33,514 nt of DNA from JAJKJG01 sp036389455. Lineage in GTDB: Bacteria; Pseudomonadota; Alphaproteobacteria; Rhizobiales; Beijerinckiaceae. The DNA lies in assembly GCA_036389455.1 (NCBI GenBank), contig DASVPW010000143.1:1-33514 (forward strand), in the 5' to 3' direction. Below, one piece after another: positions 7,092-15,190 of this stretch. Numbering within the stretch: the first letter of the stretch is position 1; every line of letters begins with the position of its first letter. Under the pieces are notes generated by a model that had not been told where the DNA came from, ran no database searches, and saw nothing but the letters and a program-made list of their open reading frames with translations. A program made the position numbers and the translations under genes.

Positions 7092-8138
7092 ATGACCAAG
7101 CTGCCGCGCCGCTTCTTCCAGCCCCTCGCGGCCGGCGCGCCCGAGCCCTACCGCGAGCTGCCGGTGCGGCTCGAGCGAATGATCCACTTCGTCCCGCCGC
7201 ACGTCGAGAAGGTCCGCCAGAAGATTCCGGAGCTGATCCCGCAGGTGGACGTGCTCCTCGGCAATCTCGAGGACGCGATCCCGGCCGACGCCAAGGTCGA
7301 GGCAAGGCGCGGCTTCATCGCGCTCGCCAAGGCGAACGACTTCGGCGGCACGGGCCTGTGGACCCGGATCAACGCGCTGAACAGCCCCTGGATGCTCGAC
7401 GACCTCATCGAGATCGTTGCCGAGGTCGGAGACAAGCTCGACGTCGTGATGGTCCCCAAGGTCGAGGGCCCCTGGGACATCCACTACGTCGACCAGTTCC
7501 TCGCCCAGCTCGAGGCCCGGCACGGCGTGAGGAAGCCGATCCTCGTCCACGCCATCCTGGAGACGGCGGAGGGGGTGAAGAACGTGGAGGAGATCGCCGC
7601 CGCCTCGCCGCGAATGCACGGCATGAGCCTCGGCCCCGCCGACCTCGCGGCCTCGCGCGGCATGAAGACCACCCGGGTCGGCGGCGGCCATCCGGAGTAC
7701 CGGATCGTCGCCGATCCGCTCTCCGGTGGGGCGGAGCGGGCGTCGGCCCAGCAGGACCTCTGGCATTACACCATCGCCCGCATGGTCGACGCATGCCTCG
7801 CGAACGGGCTCAAGGCCTTCTATGGCCCGTTCGGCGACTTCTCGGACCCGCTCGCCTGCGAGGTGCAGTTCCGCAACGCCTTTCTCATGGGCTGCGCCGG
7901 AGCGTGGTCGCTCCACCCCTCGCAGATCGCGATCGCGAGGCGCGTCTTCGCGCCCGACCCGGCCGAGGTGGCTTTCGCCAAGAAGATCCTCGACGCCATG
8001 CCGGACGGCGCCGGCGCCGTCATGATCGATGGCAAGATGCAGGACGACGCCACCTGGAAGCAGGCCAAGGTCATCGTCGACCTCGCCCGGCAGATCGCGG
8101 CGAAGGACCCGGAGCAGGCGCAGGCTTACGGCGTTTGA
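7092..8138 (+). CDS. HpcH/HpaI-family CoA-ester lyase (L-malyl-CoA / beta-methylmalyl-CoA lyase-like)
   Basis: A 348-residue member of the citrate-lyase-beta / malyl-CoA lyase family. Recognisable parts are NLEDAI at 58-63, WTRIN at 90-94 with R92, MVPKVEGP near 120-127, metal ligands E157 in ILETAEGV and D184 in LGPADLAA, and a C-terminal WSLHPSQIAIA segment. Mg-dependent members cleave L-malyl-CoA to glyoxylate and acetyl-CoA, or beta-methylmalyl-CoA to glyoxylate and propionyl-CoA, in the serine cycle, ethylmalonyl-CoA pathway or 3-hydroxypropionate cycle. ATG 7092 starts the conserved part; a longer TTG reading frame upstream is not credible. No other pathway genes adjoin it, so the exact substrate remains inferred. 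hspQ follows immediately. Confidence 0.88.
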   Translation: MTKLPRRFFQPLAAGAPEPYRELPVRLERMIHFVPPHVEKVRQKIPELIPQVDVLLGNLEDAIPADAKVEARRGFIALAKANDFGGTGLWTRINALNSPWMLDDLIEIVAEVGDKLDVVMVPKVEGPWDIHYVDQFLAQLEARHGVRKPILVHAILETAEGVKNVEEIAAASPRMHGMSLGPADLAASRGMKTTRVGGGHPEYRIVADPLSGGAERASAQQDLWHYTIARMVDACLANGLKAFYGPFGDFSDPLACEVQFRNAFLMGCAGAWSLHPSQIAIARRVFAPDPAEVAFAKKILDAMPDGAGAVMIDGKMQDDATWKQAKVIVDLARQIAAKDPEQAQAYGV

Positions 8139-8147
8139 TGCCGCGCT

Positions 8148-8176
8148 TTGAAAACCGGCGCGTTCGCCGCTATATC
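8148..8176 (+). promoter_or_regulatory. Candidate heat-shock/sigma70-type promoter of hspQ
   Basis: TTGAAA at 8148-8153 is followed 17 bases later by TATATC at 8171-8176. Bases 8170-8178 also fit part of the alphaproteobacterial RpoH -10 pattern yTATnTnnG. Initiation about seven bases downstream would fall at or next to the hspQ ATG (8183), giving a leaderless or nearly leaderless mRNA, in line with the absence of a Shine-Dalgarno. Sigma-factor assignment is inference. Confidence 0.45.
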
Positions 8177-8182
8177 GGCGCC

Positions 8183-8512
8183 ATGAAAGCGCGCGATGCC
8201 AAGTTCGCCATCGGTCAGGTGGTGAAGCACCGGGTCTTCCCGTTCCGGGGCGTCATCTTCGACGTCGACCCGGAGTTCAACAACACCGAGGAGTGGTGGC
8301 AGGCGATCCCGGAGGAGATCCGGCCGCGCAAGGACCAGCCCTTCTACCACCTCCTCGCCGAGAACGCCGAGAGCGAGTACGTCGCCTACGTGTCCGAGCA
8401 GAACCTCCTGCCGGACCATTCCGGCGAGCCGCTCCGCCACCCGCAGATCCCGGACGTGTTCGAGCAGGACGACTCCGGCGGCTACCGCATGCGGATGTCG
8501 ATCGCGAACTGA
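8183..8512 (+). CDS. hspQ: Heat shock protein HspQ
   Basis: 109 residues of the HspQ / YccV hemimethylated-DNA-binding-protein family. AKFAIGQVVKHRVFPFRGVIFDVDPEF aligns with the family start (KFxIGQxVRHxxxxxxGVVxDIDPEY), and QPFYHLLAENAESEYVAYVSEQNL matches the PWYHVxxE...YVAEQNL core. HspQ is a small heat-shock-induced factor, known in enterobacteria as a Lon specificity enhancer and linked to DnaA turnover. ATG 8183 gives the usual length; an in-frame ATG at 8138 overlapping the lyase stop would add 15 basic residues not typical of the family. A strong hairpin terminator follows at 8539-8565. Confidence 0.93.
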   Translation: MKARDAKFAIGQVVKHRVFPFRGVIFDVDPEFNNTEEWWQAIPEEIRPRKDQPFYHLLAENAESEYVAYVSEQNLLPDHSGEPLRHPQIPDVFEQDDSGGYRMRMSIAN

Positions 8513-8538
8513 TCGCTTCAACCGACTGACAGACAACA

Positions 8539-8565
8539 AAAAGCCGGGCTCAAGGCCCGGCTTTT
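8539..8565. terminator. Bidirectional rho-independent terminator
   Basis: AAAAGCCGGGC at 8539-8549, loop TCAAG, then GCCCGGCTTTT to 8565: a perfect 7-bp GC stem extended by four A:T pairs. It lies between convergent hspQ (plus) and the IalB-family gene (minus). The A-tract on one side and T-tract on the other allow termination in both directions. Confidence 0.9.
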
Positions 8566-8585
8566 CCGTATCGTCGCGGAAAACC

Positions 8586-9419
8586 TTACGGCTTCGGCGC
8601 GGGAGCCGCCTGAGGGGCCGCAGGGCCGCCGGCGCTCGACTCGAGCCGCTTGCGCAGCTCGTCCGAGCGCTTCTCGAGCTCCTCCTGGAGCCTCTTCTGC
8701 TGTGCTTCCAACTCCTTCGGGTCGATCGCCGGACCGTCGAAGGCCTTGCCGAAGCCGGCAAGCGGGACCGCGAAGGTGACCTCGCGCGCGACCTGGTTCT
8801 GGACGCTGACGTTGAGGCTCGTGCCCTTCTTCATCTGGGCGACGAAGTCGTCCTTGAGGCCGACCGCCTCGGCGAAGCAGCCGTTGGGGAAGCAGAGCGC
8901 GTAGCGCCCGGGCGTCGGCTGGCCCTGGTCGACGGCGAAGCGGATGCCCGGCTGCAGCATCAGGCCCAGGGGCAGGAGGAAGCGCACGACGCGCTGGGCC
9001 TGGCCTTGAGGGCCGCCCTTCGACTCGTAGACCGCGACCGCCATCACCGGCTGGCCCTGGTCCGAGACGAAGTCGCGCGTGGTGTAGCAGATCTCCGCGT
9101 TGGCCGCCGGATCCTTGCCGCAGACCTTGGTCCAGTCGGGCTGGGACGGCTCGGCCTTGACCTGCACGACCGTCGGGCCGGCCTGCTGCTGAGCAGCGCC
9201 GGGGACCGCGGGCGAGGCCTGCGGAGCGGGTGCCGGCTGGGGAGCGGGCGCCGGCGCCGGCTGGGCCGCCGGACGGCGGGGCTGCTGGCGCGGCGCCGGC
9301 TGCGCCGGCTGGTCCTGGGCGACTGCAGCCACGGGCGCGGCAAGCATCGCCGCAAGGCCTGTTGCGGCCGCAAGCCCGATCGGTCCACGCAGGCGCGCGG
9401 GACGTGCCGAAAATGACAT
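8586..9419 (-). CDS. Invasion-associated locus B (IalB) family exported protein
   Basis: 277 residues. An N-terminal signal peptide (basic SARPARLRG, hydrophobic IGLAAATGLAAMLAAPVAA, likely cleavage near AVAQ-DQ around residue 35) leads to a Pro/Ala/Gln-rich linker to about 80. The IalB domain follows: WTKVCGKDPAANAEICYTTRDFVSDQGQPVMAVAVYE, then LLPLGLMLQPGIRFAVDQGQ and RYALCFPNGCFAE with the paired cysteines expected of the family. A Glu/Lys/Arg-rich helix (ELEAQQKRLQEELEKR) and an Ala/Pro tail end it. The family is named from Bartonella but is widespread in Rhizobiales as periplasmic or envelope proteins of unclear function; no virulence role is implied here. ATG 9419 is chosen because the signal peptide starts there. 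Confidence 0.9.
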   Translation of the reverse strand: MSFSARPARLRGPIGLAAATGLAAMLAAPVAAVAQDQPAQPAPRQQPRRPAAQPAPAPAPQPAPAPQASPAVPGAAQQQAGPTVVQVKAEPSQPDWTKVCGKDPAANAEICYTTRDFVSDQGQPVMAVAVYESKGGPQGQAQRVVRFLLPLGLMLQPGIRFAVDQGQPTPGRYALCFPNGCFAEAVGLKDDFVAQMKKGTSLNVSVQNQVAREVTFAVPLAGFGKAFDGPAIDPKELEAQQKRLQEELEKRSDELRKRLESSAGGPAAPQAAPAPKP

Positions 9420-9728
9420 GCCTTTGGATCCTCTTTGGTCCGGATGGACGAAACTCGGAAAAGCGGGCCGCCCCGGCGTCCTCGGCTCAGGAAGCGCACG
9501 GCCTCGTCGCGCCTGCATCCTTGCCGAATACGGCGAACACATGACGCGCGCGCCTCTTTAGCGGGAAGCCGCCGCCGTGGCCAGCAGGTTTCGTCGAGCG
9601 TCGAGCCCGGTCACGCCCGCTCGGGAGCCTTCCCCAGCTTTTCGGGAGAAACCTCCCGCCGCGGTGGCGCGCATCTATCCCATCCCGCATGGTTGACCAT
9701 CGATTCGCGACAATGTGGGGAGCCGACG
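9420..9728. other. Divergent intergenic region, no gene seen
   Basis: About 309 bp between the starts of the IalB-family gene (minus) and the AMP-binding-like gene (plus). It should hold both promoters, but no convincing -35/-10 pair was found: TTGACC at 9693 has no properly spaced -10. Open frames crossing it are continuations of flanking frames without family similarity. GTGGGGAG at 9715-9722 is the likely ribosome binding site for the gene starting at 9729. Confidence 0.6.
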
Positions 9729-11096
9729 GTGTCCGCGGTGGCTTTCGCAGCCGACGGCAGGGATGAGGAGCCGCCGCTCCAGGGCAGCCCCTGGGGCGCG
9801 ATGCGGCTGTCCGGGCTGTTGCGGGCGGCGGCGGCCCGGCACGGGAACCGGCCGGCGTTCCGCGACCAGCCGGACCGCGAGGCCTGGAGCGGGCGCCCGC
9901 GGCTCGCATGGACCCATGCGCTCGCCGCGACGGTCGTCGCGCGGCTCGCGGCTCAGTTCGCGAGGCTCGGGCTCAAGCCCGGGAGCCCGGTCGGGATCTG
10001 CCTGCCAAACTCCTCCGAAGCGGCGCTGACGATCCTCGCCGTCGAAGAGGCGGGCCATCGTCCCTGCCTGCTGCCGGCGGCGTGGTCCGAGGGGGAGATC
10101 GAGCGGGCGCTCGAGGCCGCGGGCGTGCAGGCCGTGGCGACCTGCGGCACCCTCGCCAGGGAGAGCCCGGCCGAGCTGTTCTGCCGGATCGCAGCGCGTC
10201 AGTTCGGGCTTCGCTTCCTGTGCGCCTATGGACCGCAGGTTCCGGACGGGGTGATCGACCTCGACCGGGTGGTCCTCGTCGACGATCCCGAAGAAGCGGC
10301 GGATGCCGCCGAGCCGCAGGACCTCGGATCACAGGACGGCGGCCTTGGATCACGGGACAGCCTTGGATCACAGGACCTGGGGGTCATCACCTTCGGGGCC
10401 CGCGGCGGCCCGGCGCGCCCGCTCCATCGGACGGCCTCGTCCCTCGTCGCGTCGGCGGTGACCTTCCTCGTCGCCGCGAAGGTCGCGCCCGGCGATCGCA
10501 TCCTGAGCCTCCTCGCCCCGGACGATCACCGCGGACTCGCGACCGGCCTTGCGGCTTCGCTCCTTTCCGGCGCGACCCTCGAATGCCACGGCCTCTTCGA
10601 CAGCGCCGCCCTCGCCGCGGCGCTCGACGACGGCGCGCCGGCCCATCTCGTGGCGCCCGGCTGGCTCGAGCCCGCCATCGCGGCGGCCGGCCTCCCCTCC
10701 CGCCTCGCCTCGACGATCCTCGTCCATGAGGCCCCGATCCGCTTCAAGGCCAAGGCCCCCCTCAAGGAGAACGTCGTCGACGCGGTCTCCTTCGACGAGA
10801 TGGCGCTCATCGCGCGGCCCCGGGACGCGGCCGGCCGCTTCGCGGTCACGATCGGAGACGATCGGACCTCCCCGGCCCGCCGCCTCCTGCGGGTCAGGCG
10901 CGACCCGGACGGGACGATCCGGTTCGCAGGCCCCGCGGCCGAGGTCCGGCCTTGGGTCCGCTCTGGCATGGCGGATGCTCCGCCTTCGCCCGAGTGGCCC
11001 GATTCGGGATTCAGGGCCGATGTCTTCGCCGGGATCGTCATCGGGGTGTCCCGATCGCCGCAATGCAACAAATCCGCCGCGACGGCGTTCCTGTAA
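9729..11096 (+). CDS. Degenerate AMP-binding (acyl-CoA synthetase-like) protein
   Basis: 455 residues from GTG 9729, which has a GGGGAG site six bases upstream; ATG 9801 is an alternative. The N-terminal half follows the ANL (acyl/aryl-CoA ligase) fold: LLRAAAARHGNRPAFRD, WTHALAATVVARLAAQFARLGLKPGSPVGICLPNSSEAALTILA and a later FLVAAKVAPGDRILSLLAPDDHRGL segment. The phosphate-binding A3 motif, normally TSGTTGxPKG, reads FGARGGPARP at 222-231. The usual C-terminal GRxDxxIK region is absent and the protein is about 100 residues shorter than full enzymes. It is probably a pseudoenzyme or a diverged family member. A tandem LGSQD insert lies at 199-216, just before A3. The receiver-like gene follows 28 bp downstream, suggesting cotranscription. 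Confidence 0.75.
   Translation: MSAVAFAADGRDEEPPLQGSPWGAMRLSGLLRAAAARHGNRPAFRDQPDREAWSGRPRLAWTHALAATVVARLAAQFARLGLKPGSPVGICLPNSSEAALTILAVEEAGHRPCLLPAAWSEGEIERALEAAGVQAVATCGTLARESPAELFCRIAARQFGLRFLCAYGPQVPDGVIDLDRVVLVDDPEEAADAAEPQDLGSQDGGLGSRDSLGSQDLGVITFGARGGPARPLHRTASSLVASAVTFLVAAKVAPGDRILSLLAPDDHRGLATGLAASLLSGATLECHGLFDSAALAAALDDGAPAHLVAPGWLEPAIAAAGLPSRLASTILVHEAPIRFKAKAPLKENVVDAVSFDEMALIARPRDAAGRFAVTIGDDRTSPARRLLRVRRDPDGTIRFAGPAAEVRPWVRSGMADAPPSPEWPDSGFRADVFAGIVIGVSRSPQCNKSAATAFL
10323..10376 (+). repeat. Three in-frame 15-bp repeats (LGSQD/LGSRD)
   Basis: Copies at 10323-10337, 10344-10358 and 10362-10376 share the consensus CTYGGATCACRGGAC, with offsets of 21 and 18 bp that keep the reading frame. 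They encode LGSQD, LGSRD, LGSQD inside the AMP-binding-like gene, between the two halves of the fold. Confidence 0.85.
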
Positions 11097-11124
11097 GCCT
11101 TAAACGAAGCTGGGCTGGGGTGTG

Positions 11125-11478
11125 ATGAGCGAGTTCCAAAAGGTTCTTGTAGTCGACGACGGCGCCCGCAGCGGCGAGCACGCCCTCTCGATCGAGCTCG
11201 CCGGGCTCGGCTTCGCGAGCGTGACGACCTCCTTGGAGGCCACCGACGAGGTGCTGGAGCTGATCCCGCCCCCAGCCGCGATCCTGCTCCAGTTGCCGAA
11301 GCGCAGCCGCACCGCGGACTACAAACGCTTCATGGACTTGCACGAACGTCTTAAAGCGAAGAATTCAGGCATTCCGATCATCCTGGTCGAGCAGCCTTTC
11401 GGCGTCCCCGGCGGCAGCTACGCCGCCGTGCTGCAAAGCGAGCTCGGCTCCAAGGCCCTGAACAAGCCCGAGCTCTGA
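11125..11478 (+). CDS. Receiver-like protein lacking the phospho-acceptor Asp
   Basis: 117 residues. The start FQKVLVVDDGARSGEHALSIELAGLGFASVTT matches the beta-1/alpha-1 part of response-regulator receiver domains, with the acidic pair D11-D12 retained. At the phospho-acceptor strand the sequence is AAILLQLPKRS, so Gln56 stands where Asp is expected, and no conserved Thr/Lys pair is visible in IPIILVEQPFGVPGG. It is therefore likely a pseudo-receiver working through protein contacts. ATG 11125 follows GGGG; GTG at 11122 is also in frame. It lies 28 bp after the degenerate AMP-binding gene and converges on mfd, whose stop is 35 bp away. The role is unknown. Confidence 0.72.
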   Translation: MSEFQKVLVVDDGARSGEHALSIELAGLGFASVTTSLEATDEVLELIPPPAAILLQLPKRSRTADYKRFMDLHERLKAKNSGIPIILVEQPFGVPGGSYAAVLQSELGSKALNKPEL

Positions 11479-11513
11479 TCTTCGTCGATCGCGGATGAGC
11501 CGCCCGGGCCCGC

Positions 11514-14500
11514 TCAGGCGGCCTTCTTGCGCTCGGCGATGCTGACGAGGTTGCGAAGAATCCCGGTCGTGACCTTCAGGCGCTCGTCGAGCGCCTCCAC
11601 GTCGCGGGTGAACACGACCCGCATGTCCGGGCGCACCTTGGCGAAGGAGCCCTGCTCGGCGATGTAAGAGATGAGCCCGGCGGGGTTCGCGAAGGCGTTG
11701 TCCCGGAACGAGACGATGATGCCCTTGGGGCCGGCCTCGACCTTCTCGACGTTGGCGCGCCGGCACAGCACCTTGATGGCCATGATCTTGAGGAGCTGGC
11801 CGGCCTCGTCCGGCAACGGGCCGAAGCGGTCGACCATCTCGGCCCCGAAGGCGTCGATCTCGGCGTCGGTCTCGACCGTCGAGAGGCGGCGGTAGAGGGT
11901 GAGCCTCAGCTGCAGGTCCGGCACGTAGCTTTCCGGGATCATCACCGGGGTGCCGACCGCGATCGTCGGCGACCACTGGTCCTCGGCCGGCTCCTCGACG
12001 CCGGCCTTGAGGGCCGAGACCGCCTCCTCCAGCATCTGCTGGTAGAGCTCGTAGCCGACCTCCTTGATGTGGCCGGACTGCTCGTCGCCCAAAAGGTTGC
12101 CGGCGCCGCGGATGTCGAGGTCGTGCGAGGCGAGCTGGAAGCCGGCGCCCAGCGTGTCGAGGGATTGCAGAACTTTAAGGCGCCGCTCGGCCTGCACCGT
12201 GAGAGTGCGGTTCGGCGGCACGGTGAAGAGCGCGTAGGCGCGGGTCTTCGCGCGCCCGACCCGGCCGCGGAGCTGGTAGAGCTGCGCTAGACCGAACATG
12301 TCGGCCCGGTGCACGATCAGCGTGTTCGCGGTCGGGATGTCGAGGCCCGACTCGACGATGGTGGTCGAGAGCAGGATGTCGAACTTGCCCTCGTAGAAGG
12401 CGGTCATCACGTCCTCGAGCTGGCCCGCCGCCATTTGCCCGTGGGCGACCGCGACCTTCGCCTCCGGCACCTCCCGCTCGAGGAAGCTTTTGACTTCCGC
12501 GATGTCCTCGACCCGGGGCACGACGTAGAACGCCTGCCCTCCCCTGTAGCGCTCGCGCAAGAGCGCCTCGCGGACGATGAGCGGGTCGAAGGGGGTCACG
12601 AAGGTGCGCACCGCGAGCCGGTCGACGGGCGGGGTCGTGATGAGCGAGAGCTCGCGCACGCCGGTGAGCGCGAGCTGGAGGGTGCGCGGGATCGGAGTCG
12701 CCGACAGCGTCAGCACGTGGACCTCGGCGCGCAGCTCCTTCAGGCGCTCCTTGTGGGCGACGCCGAAGTGCTGCTCCTCGTCGACGACGACGAGGGCGAG
12801 GTCGCGGAATTTTATGGACTTGCCGAGGAGGGCGTGGGTGCCGACGACGATGTCGATCGTGCCGTCGGCCAAGCCCTCCTTGACCTTCTTCATCTCGGCC
12901 GCCGGCACGAAGCGCGACGCCTGGGCGAGCTCGATCGGCAAGCCGCGGAAGCGCTCCTGGAAGGTGCGGTAGTGCTGGCGGGCCAAAAGCGTCGTCGGCA
13001 CGATGACGGCGACCTGGCGGCCGGCGATCGCCGCCGCGAAGGCGGCGTGAAGGGCCACCTCGGTCTTGCCGAAGCCGACGTCGCCGCACACCAGCCGGTC
13101 CATGGGGCGGCCGGCCGTCAGGTCCGCCATGACGGCGTCGATGGCGTTCTGCTGGTCCTCGGTCTCCTCGTAGGGGAAGCGCGCCGCGAACTCGTCGTAG
13201 AGCCCCTCCGGCGGGGCGAGCTTCGGGGCCTCGCGCAGGACGCGGGCGGCGGCGATCTTCATGAGCGCGCCCGCCATCTCGCGGATGCGCTGCTTCATGC
13301 GCGACTTGCGGGCCTGCCAGGCGCCGCCGCCGAGGCGGTCGAGCTGGACCTCGGCCTCCTCCGAGCCGTAGCGGGTCAGAAGCTCGATGTTCTCGACGGG
13401 CAGGAACAGCCGGTCGCCGCCGTGATAATGGATCTCCAGGCAGTCGTGCGGCGCGCCCGCGGCCTCGATGGTCTTCAGGCCCTCGAAACGGCCGATGCCG
13501 TGGTCGACGTGGACGACGAGGTCGCCCGGGGTTAGCGCCGCGGCCTCGGTCAAAAAGTCCTGCGGACGCTTGGAGCGCCGCTTCGGGCGCACGAGCCGGT
13601 CGCCCAAGATGTCCTGCTCGGAGAGGACGGCGAGGTCGCCGGCCTCGAAGCCGGCTTCGAGGCCCCAGACCGCGACCGGCACGGCGTCCTTCGGGGCCGA
13701 GAGCGCGTCGGCGAGGCGGCCGACGGTCTTGGTCTGGCTGAGGCCATGGTCGGACAGCACGTGGCACAGGCGCTCGCGCGAGCCCTCGGACCAGGAGGCG
13801 AGCACCACCCGCCTCCCCTGCCCCTGGAGGGCGCGCACGTGAGCGACGGCCGCGTCGAAGACGTTCGTGCCCTCCTCGGCCCGCTCGGCGATGAAGTCGC
13901 GCCCGCGCCGGGCCTCAAGGTCGACGACGATCCGGCCCTCGCTCTCCGGAATCGCGAAGGGGGTGAGGCGCGCGAGCGCGAGGTCTTGGGTCAGCGCCGC
14001 CCATTCCTCCGGCTTGAAGTAGAGGGCGTCCGGCGGCAGCGGCTTGTAGGGGGCGATGCCGGCCTGGGGCATCGAAAGCGCGCTCTTGCGCGCATCGTAG
14101 TAGTCCTTGACCTGCGCCAGGCGCTCGCCGACCGCGTCCTCGACGTGGTTGTCGAAGAGCACCGGCACCCCCGGCACGTAGTCGAAGAGCGTGTCGAGGC
14201 GCTCGTGGAAGAGGGGCAGCCAGTGCTCCATGCCGGCGTAGCGGCGGCCCTCGCTCACGGCCTCGTAGAGGCGGTCGTCGCGGGTCGGCGCGCCGAACTG
14301 CGCGACGTAGGCCTGGCGGAAGCGGCGGATGCTCTCCGTCGTGAGCTGCACCTCGCTCATCGGCACGAGGTCGAGCGCCCGGAGCTGGCCGACCGTGCGC
14401 TGGGTCTCGGGGTCGAAGGCGCGGATCGATTCGAGGGTGTCGCCGAAGAAGTCGAGGCGGATCGGGTTCGGCAGGCCCGGCGGGTAGAGGTCGATGATGC

Positions 14501-15065
14501 CGCCGCGCACCGCGTACTCGCCGGTGTCGCGCACGGTGCCGGTGCGCAGGAAGCCGTTCGTCTCGAGCCAGCCGACGAGCCCGTCCGTGCTCACCATGTT
14601 GCCGGGCGCCGCCGAGAAGCTTTCTTGGGCCATGCGGGCCCGGGGCGGAACCCTTTGCAGCACCGCGTTCACGGTGGTCGAGAGGAGGCGCGGGCGCTCC
14701 TGCGAGGTGCGCGAGCGCGTGAGGCGGGCGAGCGCGGTCATGCGCTGGGCGGTGACGCCGGTGTTCGGCGAGACGCGGTCGTAGGGCTGGCAGTCCCAGG
14801 CCGGAAAGGCCAGCACCTCGATCTCGGGGGCGACGAAGGAAAGCGCGTTCTGGAGCGCCTGCTGGCGCAGGCCGTCGCGGGCGACATGGACGAGCACCGC
14901 CGGCCCCTCGGCCGCGCCCGACAGCGCGCGCGCGAGGTCGGCCACGACGAGCGTGTCGAAGCCGTCCGGCACGCTCGCAAGCGTCGCCTGGTCCCCGCGT
15001 TTGAGGACATCGAGGGCGCGGGCGAGGGCGGGAGTCATGGAGGTCTGAGTTTTATTCGCTGTCAT
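11514..15065 (-). CDS. mfd: Transcription-repair coupling factor Mfd
   Basis: 1183 residues, the normal size for Mfd, a DNA translocase that removes RNA polymerase stalled at lesions and recruits UvrA. The N-terminal UvrB-like region includes VPDGFDTLVVADLARAL and AFPAWDCQPYDRVSPN. The RNA-polymerase-interacting domain has PGDLVVHVDHGIGRFEGL. The helicase core shows Walker A GDVGFGKT near 655-665, DEEQHFGV near 760, and SATPIPRTLQLAL near 788, followed by the RGRVGR motif and a C-terminal D7 domain. The start is ambiguous: ATG 15065 gives nine extra residues, while ATG 15038 gives MTPALARALDVL, nearer the family N-terminus. Neither has a good Shine-Dalgarno. It is likely in one operon with sdhE upstream, separated by a large palindrome. 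Confidence 0.97.
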   Translation of the reverse strand: MTANKTQTSMTPALARALDVLKRGDQATLASVPDGFDTLVVADLARALSGAAEGPAVLVHVARDGLRQQALQNALSFVAPEIEVLAFPAWDCQPYDRVSPNTGVTAQRMTALARLTRSRTSQERPRLLSTTVNAVLQRVPPRARMAQESFSAAPGNMVSTDGLVGWLETNGFLRTGTVRDTGEYAVRGGIIDLYPPGLPNPIRLDFFGDTLESIRAFDPETQRTVGQLRALDLVPMSEVQLTTESIRRFRQAYVAQFGAPTRDDRLYEAVSEGRRYAGMEHWLPLFHERLDTLFDYVPGVPVLFDNHVEDAVGERLAQVKDYYDARKSALSMPQAGIAPYKPLPPDALYFKPEEWAALTQDLALARLTPFAIPESEGRIVVDLEARRGRDFIAERAEEGTNVFDAAVAHVRALQGQGRRVVLASWSEGSRERLCHVLSDHGLSQTKTVGRLADALSAPKDAVPVAVWGLEAGFEAGDLAVLSEQDILGDRLVRPKRRSKRPQDFLTEAAALTPGDLVVHVDHGIGRFEGLKTIEAAGAPHDCLEIHYHGGDRLFLPVENIELLTRYGSEEAEVQLDRLGGGAWQARKSRMKQRIREMAGALMKIAAARVLREAPKLAPPEGLYDEFAARFPYEETEDQQNAIDAVMADLTAGRPMDRLVCGDVGFGKTEVALHAAFAAAIAGRQVAVIVPTTLLARQHYRTFQERFRGLPIELAQASRFVPAAEMKKVKEGLADGTIDIVVGTHALLGKSIKFRDLALVVVDEEQHFGVAHKERLKELRAEVHVLTLSATPIPRTLQLALTGVRELSLITTPPVDRLAVRTFVTPFDPLIVREALLRERYRGGQAFYVVPRVEDIAEVKSFLEREVPEAKVAVAHGQMAAGQLEDVMTAFYEGKFDILLSTTIVESGLDIPTANTLIVHRADMFGLAQLYQLRGRVGRAKTRAYALFTVPPNRTLTVQAERRLKVLQSLDTLGAGFQLASHDLDIRGAGNLLGDEQSGHIKEVGYELYQQMLEEAVSALKAGVEEPAEDQWSPTIAVGTPVMIPESYVPDLQLRLTLYRRLSTVETDAEIDAFGAEMVDRFGPLPDEAGQLLKIMAIKVLCRRANVEKVEAGPKGIIVSFRDNAFANPAGLISYIAEQGSFAKVRPDMRVVFTRDVEALDERLKVTTGILRNLVSIAERKKAA

Positions 15066-15072
15066 CGTTCTG

Positions 15073-15189
15073 CACTGTCATCCCCGGCGGCCCCGAAGGG
15101 GCCGGGAAGGGGATCTACTCCCACGCTCCGGCGCTGTGGGTCCCCTTCCCTCGCCTGCGCTACGCTCCGGCTCGCCGGGGACGACAGTG
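15073..15189. repeat. 117-bp palindromic intergenic element between sdhE and mfd
   Basis: The outer arms CACTGTCATCCCCGGCG (15073-15089) and CGCCGGGGACGACAGTG (15173-15189) are inverted repeats matching at 16 of 17 positions. Inner arms GGGAAGGGGA (15104-15113) and TCCCCTTCCC (15141-15150) pair perfectly, then CCCAC/GTGGG. The left arm also has its own GGCCCC-GAA-GGGGCC hairpin. It fills nearly all of the sdhE-mfd gap. The layout is that of a REP/BIME-like dispersed element; copy number cannot be judged from one window. Confidence 0.8.
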
Positions 15190-15190
15190 G

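Noticed and set aside
11490..11513. GC-rich inverted bases between the pseudo-receiver gene and mfd as a terminator
   Set aside because: Symmetry is short and there is no U-tract.
12309..13535. Long open frame on the plus strand inside mfd (and another at 13746-15221)
   Set aside because: High-GC antisense shadow of mfd; the translation is Arg/Gly/Val/Asp-rich with no family motifs and no ribosome binding site.
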